Assembly: GCA_021200775.1 (NCBI GenBank)
Contig: JAJQGB010000007.1
Location: 1-64,000, forward strand
DNA from: Oscillospiraceae bacterium
GTDB taxonomy: Bacteria > Bacillota > Clostridia > Oscillospirales > Ruminococcaceae
Length of the DNA stretch: 64,000 nt
Direction: 5' to 3'
The first letter of the stretch is position 1. The number at the start of each line of letters is the position of its first letter. The notes beneath the pieces are model-generated. The model was not told the DNA's origin. It did no database searches and worked only from the letters and a program-made list of their open reading frames with translations. Positions 57,799-64,000 of this stretch are shown piece by piece. The position numbers and the translations under genes are program-made.

Positions 57799-58995
57799 AT
57801 GGTTCCAAGACCGCATTATCTTGACGCACTGAGAGAATATCGTGACGTTCCGCTTGTGAAAATTCTTGCGGGAATCAGGCGCTCGGGAAAGTCGACAATT
57901 CTCGAAATGCTCCGGCTTGACCTGCTCGAAAGCGGAGTTCCGGAGAATCACATCATAAATATGCGCTATACTTCCGAGGATTTTTCGGACGGAATGACCG
58001 ACAAGGATATGTACGTCGGGATAAAGGAAAAAATGCAGGACGGTGGCAGATATTACCTTCTTCTCGACGAAGTCCAGGAGGTTTCCGGCTGGGAAAAGGC
58101 GGTGAACAGCCTTCTTGAAGGCTTCGACACCGACATATACGTGACCGGCTCGAACTCAAAGCTCATGTCAAGCGAGATTTCTACCTATCTCACCGGAAGA
58201 TACGTGACAATTCCGGTATTCACCCTGTCTCTTCAGGAATACGCAGATTTTAAAGCTTCAAGCGGAAAGTCTCCCAAAGAATTGTTGCCGGAATATATCC
58301 GAATGGGAGGATTCCCGGTGGTTGCTCTCGGAAACTTCGATGAAAATTCCGCTTACCAGATTGTCGAGGGAATATATCATTCTGTCATAACGAACGATAT
58401 CGCAAGGCGACACAATATCACCAATCCCGACCTGTTCAACCGGGTTGTGAGATATATCGTCGAGAATGTCGGGAAGACTTTTTCAGCAAATGCAATCGTG
58501 AAATTCTTAAAGAGCGAGGGACGATCTCTCACGGTTGAAACGGTGTATAACTACATCGAGTGGCTTGAAAAGGCGTTTGTCATCTACCGTTGCCGGAGGT
58601 ACGACCTTCAGGGAAAGTCGGTTCTGAAAACTCAGGAGAAATTCTATATTGCCGACCCGTCGCTGAAATACTGCATAATGGGCTTCAATCTGAAGTCCGT
58701 CGCCGCAATGCTAGAAAATATAGTTTACTTTGAGCTTCTGAGAAGAGGCTATGAAGTCTATATCGGAAAGAACGAGTCGAAGGAGATTGACTTTGTGGCG
58801 GTGAAGAGAGACGAGCGCATCTATGTCCAGGTCTGCCGGAATCTCCCGGAGGACTCCGACCGAGAAATTGCGAACCTCCTCGAAATCAAGGACCACTACC
58901 CGAAGTATATCGTCACCCTTGACGACCTTGCCGCCGGCAATATCGACGGAGTCAGGATTGTGCATCTTGGGGATTTTCTTTGCGGGAAAGAATAA
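57799..58995 (+). CDS. AAA_14/DUF4143 ATPase
   Basis: 398 residues: Walker A GIRRSGKST, Walker B YYLLLDEVQEV, sensor VTGSNSKLMSSEISTYLTGR, then a winged helix (SANAIVKFLKSEGRSLTVETVYNYIEWLEKAF) and a PD-(D/E)XK-like C-terminal DUF4143 region with NIVYFELLRRGYEVYIG and EIDFVA. Common stand-alone genes in gut Clostridia; role unknown, and DNA binding is likely. AAAGGAGG precedes the ATG. Confidence 0.92.
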   Translation: MVPRPHYLDALREYRDVPLVKILAGIRRSGKSTILEMLRLDLLESGVPENHIINMRYTSEDFSDGMTDKDMYVGIKEKMQDGGRYYLLLDEVQEVSGWEKAVNSLLEGFDTDIYVTGSNSKLMSSEISTYLTGRYVTIPVFTLSLQEYADFKASSGKSPKELLPEYIRMGGFPVVALGNFDENSAYQIVEGIYHSVITNDIARRHNITNPDLFNRVVRYIVENVGKTFSANAIVKFLKSEGRSLTVETVYNYIEWLEKAFVIYRCRRYDLQGKSVLKTQEKFYIADPSLKYCIMGFNLKSVAAMLENIVYFELLRRGYEVYIGKNESKEIDFVAVKRDERIYVQVCRNLPEDSDREIANLLEIKDHYPKYIVTLDDLAAGNIDGVRIVHLGDFLCGKE

Positions 58996-59002
58996 AATAC
59001 CG

Positions 59003-59039
59003 TTGACAATATCGGATATATCGTGTATAATGATATTGT
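59003..59039 (+). promoter_or_regulatory. Promoter and operator of the HigBA pair
   Basis: TTGACA (59003-59008), 17 bp, TATAAT (59026-59031). The dyad ACAATATC (59006-59013) with GATATTGT (59032-59039) spans the promoter and fits HigA autoregulation. Confidence 0.75.
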
Positions 59040-59062
59040 AATGAGAATTACGGGGGATTGGC

Positions 59063-59425
59063 ATGGGAAAAGTTACGATTGAGTTTTATGCATTGCCAGA
59101 TGGCACCGAACCGGCTAAGGAGTTTATCCTCAGTCTCGACAAGAAGATGAGGGCGAAGATTATCTGCTCTGCCCAGTTATTGGAAGCAAACGGTTGGGAA
59201 GTAAGAGAACCGACTTCAAAATATCTGGGTGACGGTATATTTGAGTTGCGGGCGCAATTCGGAAATAATATATCGAGAGTCTTGTATTTCTTCTTCATAG
59301 GAAACAAGGCGGTTCTGACGAATGGGTTTATCAAAAAGACCCAGAAAACTCCGCAAAAGGAAATTGACAAGGCAAAAAGGTACAAAGCCGATTACGAAAG
59401 CAGGGAGGCTGATAAAAATGACTAA
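59063..59425 (+). CDS. Toxin, HigB-like (RelE fold, phage Gp49-like)
   Basis: 120 residues: IEFYALPDGTEPAKEFILSLDKKMRAKI, LGDGIFELRAQFGNNISRVLYFFFIGNKAVLTNGFIKKTQKTPQKEID are classic for the Gp49/HigB family. Toxin-first order is normal for HigBA. GGGGATTGGC precedes the ATG. Overlaps higA by 8 bp. Confidence 0.93.
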   Translation: MGKVTIEFYALPDGTEPAKEFILSLDKKMRAKIICSAQLLEANGWEVREPTSKYLGDGIFELRAQFGNNISRVLYFFFIGNKAVLTNGFIKKTQKTPQKEIDKAKRYKADYESREADKND

Positions 59426-59705
59426 CTTTGATGAATTTGTAAAAGAACAGCTTGAAGACCCTGAGTTCAGGGCGGAATATGAGTCGTTGCAGGCGGAATA
59501 TTCTCTTATGCAGGCGATGATTGACGCACGCCACGAAAGTGGCATCACCCAGAAGGAGCTCTCCAAACGCACCGGAATTTCTCAGAGCGACATCAGCAAG
59601 TTCGAGGGTGGCGGCGGAAATCCGTCGATGAAGACTCTGAAGCGACTTGCCGCAGGTCTCGGAATGAGTGTAAAAATCGAATTCGTGCCTCTGACAAAGG
59701 TCTGA
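59418..59705 (+). CDS. Antitoxin, HigA-like (XRE HTH)
   Basis: 95 residues from the ATG after GGGAGG. HTH: SGITQKELSKRTGISQSDISKFEGGGGNPSMKTLKRLA, near the C-terminus as in HigA antitoxins. Confidence 0.92.
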   Translation: MTNFDEFVKEQLEDPEFRAEYESLQAEYSLMQAMIDARHESGITQKELSKRTGISQSDISKFEGGGGNPSMKTLKRLAAGLGMSVKIEFVPLTKV

Positions 59706-59709
59706 TACC

Positions 59710-59742
59710 AGACGCCTCCCACCACAGGAGGCGTTTGTTTTC
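59710..59742 (+). terminator. Terminator after HigBA
   Basis: ACGCCTCC-CACCACA-GGAGGCGTTTGTTTT. Confidence 0.85.
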
Positions 59743-59775
59743 TGCAGAACTTCTCAACATTCCCCCTAAAACCAC

Positions 59776-59804
59776 TTGACATAACGGAAATTCTATTATA
59801 AAAT
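59776..59804 (+). promoter_or_regulatory. Promoter of the rny leader
   Basis: TTGACA (59776-59781), 17 bp, TAAAAT (59799-59804). Confidence 0.7.
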
Positions 59805-59808
59805 AAAA

Positions 59809-60022
59809 GAGTATATGGGCTGTATTGGCACGAATGCTCTTAACTCGTGCGCTACACATGTAAACTTTGGCAGGGATGGGTTTGATTGCTTGCCTTTGTT
59901 AATTTCATGAGTTTCCCCAGAGGCTTTGGGGAATCTCTTTCTTAAAACGGAAGATGATTTGACTGCTCAGGGCTTATTCGCAAGTGGAGCCCCAGGGCGG
60001 GAGTCTTCCGAATAAAATACTC
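59809..60022 (+). ncRNA. Highly structured leader RNA upstream of rny
   Basis: About 214 nt closed by GAGTAT (59809-59814) with ATACTC (60017-60022). Inside are four hairpins: GCACGA...TCGTGC with flanking TGTA/TACA, GGCAGG...CTTGCC with AAC/GTT, TTCCCCA...TGGGGAA with GAG/CTC, and GGAAGA (59949-59954) with TCTTCC (60004-60009) enclosing GGGCT/AGCCC. The multi-branched closed form is riboswitch-like. No known class was recognised, and there is no terminator, so it reads on into rny. Confidence 0.6.
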
Positions 60023-60040
60023 AGAAAGGAGAGTTGTTAG

Positions 60041-61606
60041 TTGACATTACCAGTTACGATCCTTTTATGTGTTATTGCCCTTGCGATAGGTGCCGGCGTC
60101 AGCGGAGCAGTTTGCTACCGCATGGGAATTGAACATAGAAAGAAAATTGCTGAAGCGCAGATTGGTTCCGCCGAAGAAGAGGCGAAGCGGATTGTAGAAG
60201 AAGCCGGCAAGCAGGCGGAGTCTCTCAAAAAAGAGAAGCTCGTCGAAGCCAAGGACGAAATCTACAAAAACCGCATGGAAACCGAAAAAGAGCTCAAAGA
60301 GCGCCGTTCGGAAGTTTCCAGACAGGAAAGACGTGTTCAGCAGAAGGAAGAAACTCTTGACAAGAAGATTGAATCTGTCGAGAAGAAGGATGAAAACGTA
60401 CAGCGCAAGCTGAAGCAGGCGGAATCAAAGCTTGCAGAGGCTGAAAAGGTAAAAGAGAGCCAGCTCCAGGAACTCGAAAGAATCTCCGGGTTCACAACCG
60501 AGCAGGCGAAGGAATATCTCTTAAAGTCTCTCGAAGACGACTTGGTTCACGAAAAGGCAGTAAAGATAGCGAACTACGAGGCTCAGGCGAAGGAGGAATG
60601 CGAGGCAAAAGCAAGACAGCTTATTTCTCTTGCAATCTCCAGATGCGCCGCAGACCAGGTTTCCGAGTCGGCAGTTTCTGTTGTCCCGCTTCCCAACGAG
60701 GAGATGAAGGGACGTATTATAGGAAGAGAAGGACGGAATATCCGTGCTCTCGAACAGCTCACCGGCGTCGACCTCATCATCGACGACACGCCGGAAGCTA
60801 TCACCCTTTCCTGCTTCGACCCTGTCAGAAGGGAAGTCGCAAGGCTGTCGCTTGAAAAGCTTATTCAGGATGGCAGAATCCATCCTACATGGATTGAAGA
60901 ATGTGTCGACAAGGCAAGAAGAGAAGTCGAGCAGACCATCAAGTCGGAGGGCGAAAGAGCTGTCCTCGAGACGAATGTCCACGGACTTAACCACGAGCTT
61001 GTCAAGCTTTTGGGAAGACTTCACTACAGAACGAGCTATCGTCAGAATGTTCTTGACCACTCGATTGAGGTTGCGCACCTTGCCGGAATGATGGCAAGCG
61101 AATTGGGAGTTGACCCGACACTTGCAAGACGTGCGGGACTTCTCCACGATATAGGAAAGGCTCTCAGCCACGAAATTGAAGGTTCACACGTCCAGATTGG
61201 CGTTGACGTTTGCCGCAAGTACAAGGAGTCTCCCGAGATTATCCACGCAATCGAAGCGCACCACGGCGACGTTGAGTGCCACTCGGTTATTGCGGCTCTT
61301 GTTCAGGCGGCGGATGCAATTTCTGCGGCGAGACCGGGCGCAAGAAGCGAGAACTTTGAGAGCTACATCAAGAGACTCGAAAAGCTGGAGGAGATTTGCT
61401 CCTCTTATGACGGCGTTGAGAAGTCGTTTGCAATTCAGGCGGGCAGAGAAGTGCGGATAATGGTCTATCCCGACAAGGTATCAGACGAGCAGATGGTGAT
61501 TGTCGCCAGAGAGATTGCTCAGAAGATTGAGCAGGAAATGGACTATCCCGGACAGATTAAGGTAAACATAATCCGAGAATCCCGCGCCGTAGAATACGCG
61601 AAATAG
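60041..61606 (+). CDS. rny: Ribonuclease Y
   Basis: 521 residues starting at TTG after AAGGAGAG. N-terminal membrane anchor ([21 protein letters not shown]), a long coiled coil (about 30-150), KH domain ([21 protein letters not shown]) and HD domain ([31 protein letters not shown]). The main mRNA decay endonuclease of Bacillota, at the membrane. Confidence 0.97.
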   Translation: MTLPVTILLCVIALAIGAGVSGAVCYRMGIEHRKKIAEAQIGSAEEEAKRIVEEAGKQAESLKKEKLVEAKDEIYKNRMETEKELKERRSEVSRQERRVQQKEETLDKKIESVEKKDENVQRKLKQAESKLAEAEKVKESQLQELERISGFTTEQAKEYLLKSLEDDLVHEKAVKIANYEAQAKEECEAKARQLISLAISRCAADQVSESAVSVVPLPNEEMKGRIIGREGRNIRALEQLTGVDLIIDDTPEAITLSCFDPVRREVARLSLEKLIQDGRIHPTWIEECVDKARREVEQTIKSEGERAVLETNVHGLNHELVKLLGRLHYRTSYRQNVLDHSIEVAHLAGMMASELGVDPTLARRAGLLHDIGKALSHEIEGSHVQIGVDVCRKYKESPEIIHAIEAHHGDVECHSVIAALVQAADAISAARPGARSENFESYIKRLEKLEEICSSYDGVEKSFAIQAGREVRIMVYPDKVSDEQMVIVAREIAQKIEQEMDYPGQIKVNIIRESRAVEYAK

Positions 61607-61636
61607 AAAAAAGCGGGCTGAGTCCCGCTTTTTTGT
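61607..61636 (+). terminator. Terminator after rny
   Basis: AAAAAGCGGG-CTGAGT-CCCGCTTTTTTG. Confidence 0.88.
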
Positions 61637-61648
61637 TTGGAGGTAAAT

Positions 61649-62107
61649 ATGATTCGCCCAGCACAAATTTCCGACGCTCCTGCAATCATGTCGCTTCTTA
61701 AGCAGGTTGGAGGGCTTCATCACAATATCCGCCCAGACATTTTCGGGGAGAGGAAGTATACCGAGGAGGAGCTCTCAGGGCTCTTTGGCAACGAGAAGTC
61801 CCCCATCTTCGTCTATGAAGAGGACGGAAAAGTCATCGGGCATCTCTTCTGTTCAATCAAAGATTATACAGGTTCAAATCAGCTCATGCCGATTAAGAGC
61901 CTCTACATAGACGACTTCTGCGTCGACGAAAACGCCCGTGGCAAAGGCATCGGTACGAAGCTCTATGAGTTCGCAAAGGACTATGCCAAAGAAATCGGCT
62001 GTCACAACCTCACCCTCTGCGTCTGGGAAGGAAACGATAGCGCTAAGGCGTTTTATGACAAGATGGGGATGGGCGTGCAGAGGACGGTCAGGGAGACGAT
62101 ATTGTAA
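61649..62107 (+). CDS. GNAT-family N-acetyltransferase
   Basis: 152 residues from the ATG after GGAGGTAAAT. Acetyl-CoA loop FCVDENARGKGIGTKLYEFAKDYA and the late NLTLCVWEGNDSAKAFYDKMGM are typical. Substrate unknown. Confidence 0.9.
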   Translation: MIRPAQISDAPAIMSLLKQVGGLHHNIRPDIFGERKYTEEELSGLFGNEKSPIFVYEEDGKVIGHLFCSIKDYTGSNQLMPIKSLYIDDFCVDENARGKGIGTKLYEFAKDYAKEIGCHNLTLCVWEGNDSAKAFYDKMGMGVQRTVRETIL

Positions 62108-62112
62108 ACCCA

Positions 62113-62370
62113 TTGTCGTCTGCGGCGGCTAAAGCCGACTTGGCTGACGCCAAGTCGGCAAGTTCGGCTTCACCGAACTTGCACCCCTCCACCACCGCCT
62201 TCGGCGGCGGTCCCCCTCCCCTTGACAGGGGAGGCAATAACATCCTCAGGCAAGAATCTGCGAGAGAAGTAGTTATGGCTCCCCTGACAAGGGGAGCTGG
62301 CGCCCGAAGGGCGACTGAGGGGTGCTATTTCCGGCAACGCCGGAAATAGCTGGCTTGGCAAAGCCAAGCC
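62113..62370. repeat. Composite palindromic repeat R16 (complete, two arms)
   Basis: TTGTCGTCTGCGGCGG start, GACTTGGC...GCCAAGTC, AAGTTCGG...CCGAACTT, ACCCCTCCACCACCGCC-TTC-GGCGGCGGT, CTCCCCTTGACAGGGGAG, spacer, mirrored core, GCCC-GAA-GGGC, ACTGAGGGGTG, TATTTCCGGC...GCCGGAAATA, GGCTTGGC...GCCAAGCC. Confidence 0.88.
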
Positions 62371-62397
62371 ATAGAGCCCGGAAAGGAGGCAATCCAA

Positions 62398-63255
62398 ATG
62401 AAAGACTTTTTCACCAGCACCAAGTTCAAGGTCATACTTTGTATTGCCGCCTTGATGATTGGGATTATGATTTATGCGGCGGTGGCTTCGGGGAGTGCTG
62501 TCAGTTCGGCGTTCGGGACGATTCTGGAGCCGTTCCAGTCGGCTTCGCAGAGCATTTCGACCTGGGTCACGACCAGAATCGACATGTTTGTCAACGCCGG
62601 GAAGTATTACGAAGAAAATCAGGCTTTGAAAGAAGAGATTGCCCGCCTCACCGGCGAGATGGCGGACTATGAAACCGTCATGCAGGAGAACGAACAGCTC
62701 AGGGAGATGGTGAGTCTCGCTGAGTCTTCCGAAGGAATGGAGTTCTCCGAGCCCTGCAAGGTCATCGGACGTACTGCCAACGACGTCTACGGCTCCTTCT
62801 TTATCGACAAGGGCTCCAAAGATGGAATCGAGTATTACGACCCGGTTGTGACGGCAAACGGCTTGGTCGGCTTCGTCACCGAGGTTGAGTATACCTACTC
62901 GAAGGTCACAACTATTCTTTCAAGCGACATTTCTATAGGAATTTACTGTGTCGAGACCGGCGAAACCGGGGTCACCGAAGGCTCATACACTCTGGGACTC
63001 AACGGCAAGCTCAGGATGATTTACATTCCGCTTGACTGCGAGATGTCCGAAGGCGACATTGTCGTCACTTCCGGCTATTCAGGGCTCGTCCCGAACGGAC
63101 TTATTGTCGGCACTGTCGGAGAGACGGAGATTACCGCAAGCGGACTTTCCCGGACGGCTGTCATCACACCGACCGTCGACCCGGACGAACTGACGAGCGT
63201 CTACGTCATCGTCGATTTCGAGGGAAAGGGCAGTGGCTATGAAGATTCAGAGTAA
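62398..63255 (+). CDS. mreC: Rod shape-determining protein MreC
   Basis: 285 residues: membrane helix (residues 10-30), coiled coil (KYYEENQALKEEIARLTGEMADYETVMQENEQLREM) and beta-barrel domain with FFIDKGSKDGIEYYDPVVTANGLVGFV. Scaffold linking MreB and PBP2. GAAAGGAGG precedes the ATG. Overlaps mreD. Confidence 0.95.
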   Translation: MKDFFTSTKFKVILCIAALMIGIMIYAAVASGSAVSSAFGTILEPFQSASQSISTWVTTRIDMFVNAGKYYEENQALKEEIARLTGEMADYETVMQENEQLREMVSLAESSEGMEFSEPCKVIGRTANDVYGSFFIDKGSKDGIEYYDPVVTANGLVGFVTEVEYTYSKVTTILSSDISIGIYCVETGETGVTEGSYTLGLNGKLRMIYIPLDCEMSEGDIVVTSGYSGLVPNGLIVGTVGETEITASGLSRTAVITPTVDPDELTSVYVIVDFEGKGSGYEDSE

Positions 63256-63817
63256 ACCCAAGAGCGCCGGGCTCTCCCAGAACGTGCGAACCGTCCTGAA
63301 ATGGCTGTTCTACGTCTTGACAATGATATTTTTCTACTGCGTGATGGTCTCGGGAAGCGGCAACGGCTCAAAGGCGCTCATGCTCATTCCGTTTGCGACG
63401 GCGATTGCCTGTTATGAGGGAGAGATTCCCGCCGCCGTTATCGGTGCGATTTCGGGAATTTTAATCGACCTTGCAACCGGACAGCTCCTCGGCTTCACCG
63501 GGCTGTATCTTTGCCTGTTCTGCGGGATTATAAGCGGAATGTTCCGCCAGTTCCTCCGCAAAAACATCATAAACTACTTTGCCCTGACCGTCGCAACCTG
63601 CCTTATTTATCTCTACATCGACTACTATTTCTTCTACGTAATCTGGGACTACGAAGGCTATCAGGAGGTCTTGAAGGCGAGACTTATCCCCAGCCATCTG
63701 AAGACGATTGTCTTCTCCCCACTCTGCTACCTGGCGTGCCTGATTGCCGAAAGACTTTCGACCGTCAAACGCAAGCTCGAACTGGAGGAGAAGAGCGAGA
63801 TGGTGGATAGGGTTTGA
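63239..63817 (+). CDS. mreD: Rod shape-determining protein MreD
   Basis: 192 residues, five membrane helices, with GAISGILIDLATGQLLGFTGLYLCLF typical of MreD. The ATG is preferred over a GTG two codons upstream because AAAGGG is better spaced. Lies inside the end of mreC. Confidence 0.92.
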   Translation: MKIQSKPKSAGLSQNVRTVLKWLFYVLTMIFFYCVMVSGSGNGSKALMLIPFATAIACYEGEIPAAVIGAISGILIDLATGQLLGFTGLYLCLFCGIISGMFRQFLRKNIINYFALTVATCLIYLYIDYYFFYVIWDYEGYQEVLKARLIPSHLKTIVFSPLCYLACLIAERLSTVKRKLELEEKSEMVDRV

Positions 63818-63892
63818 TTGCAATTCCCTCAGTCAAAATGTTTTATAATCTCCCCAAAAATGCCCGGTTTTATGTGCATAAGGGAGTAATTT

Positions 63893-63931
63893 TGCAAGTT
63901 CAGATTAAAAGAACTTGCATTTTTTGTCCCC
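63893..63931 (+). terminator. Terminator after mreCD
   Basis: TGCAAGTTC-AGATTAAAA-GAACTTGCATTTTTTG. Confidence 0.85.
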
Positions 63932-63975
63932 AGGGAATATAATTGTAAGAGTATTATTTTACGGAGGATATTAGT

Positions 63976-64000
63976 ATGAAGCTATCCGAATTTTCAAAAG
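63976..64000 (+). CDS. Start of a gene cut by the window end
   Basis: ATG AAG CTA TCC GAA TTT TCA AAA (MKLSEFSK), preceded by CGGAGG at good spacing. Only eight codons are visible, so no assignment is made. Confidence 0.55.

Noticed and set aside
59809-60022. 6S RNA upstream of rny
   Set aside because: End pairing and length fit loosely, but there are several internal hairpins rather than one open bubble, no terminator, and it continues into rny.
62322-62672. Plus-strand frame overlapping the mreC start
   Set aside because: It comes out of repeat R16 and is in a different frame from the clear MreC coding sequence.

Overview
The window looks like chromosome of a spore-forming, anaerobic Clostridia bacterium (Bacillota), probably of the Oscillospiraceae/Ruminococcaceae type. 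The evidence is a spo0A gene, an rnfCDGEAB cluster, RNase Y, a Firmicutes-type rpmG-secE-nusG-rplK-rplA-rplJ-rplL block, strong Shine-Dalgarno sites and near-consensus sigma-A promoters (TTGACA, 17 bp, TATAAT). Species is an inference; no 16S gene is present.

Layout. 0-3.6 kb: tRNA-Arg, metG, a tiny type I toxin-like locus, luxS and HPr. 3.9-8.1 kb: a leftward two-component operon followed by a truncated ROK regulator and a PTS IIC-like permease. 8.2-11.8 kb: a DUF559 nuclease-like gene boxed between two complete repeats, then mtnN and an unusual HTH-M18 aminopeptidase fusion. 11.8-15.7 kb: an orphan solute-binding lipoprotein, a second type I-like locus, spo0A and a CptIN/ToxIN-type (type III) toxin-antitoxin. 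15.8-19.7 kb: the leftward ribosomal protein block. 19.7-24.3 kb: a third type I-like locus and the SRP/rpsP/khpA/rimM/trmD operon. 24.3-33.3 kb: a PIN-domain pair, a histidine phosphatase, an XRE regulator, glyQS, small membrane proteins, DUF1015 and a Phd/RelE-type pair. 33.3-43.6 kb: secA and a ten-gene Rnf operon including apbE. 43.9-57.4 kb: ACT/DUF711, a transpeptidase, an ABC exporter, an Rpn-type nuclease, two paralogous secreted Fn3 proteins, M28 peptidase, nth, a HAD hydrolase and an AbrB/PIN pair. 57.4-64 kb: tRNA-Glu, tRNA-Met, an AAA/DUF4143 ATPase, HigBA, a structured leader plus rny, a GNAT protein and mreCD.

Two features dominate the non-core DNA. First, about sixteen copies of a composite palindromic repeat fill the gaps between genes. 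Each has a constant CTCCCC...GGGGAG core and a constant CACCCCTCAGT box, joined by hairpins whose sequence changes while pairing is kept. Second, there are eight toxin-antitoxin-like modules in 64 kb: three type I-like, one type III and four protein-protein pairs.

The three type I-like loci are the best candidates for something undescribed. They encode related 29-35 residue membrane peptides and share one plan: consensus toxin promoter, peptide, convergent antisense RNA ending at the peptide stop codon, and a toxin terminator that contains the antisense -35 box. Functionally, mtnN and luxS together give the SAH to S-ribosylhomocysteine to AI-2 route. ApbE fits as the flavin transferase for RnfG and RnfD, and the transpeptidase and MreCD belong to cell elongation or sporulation wall synthesis.
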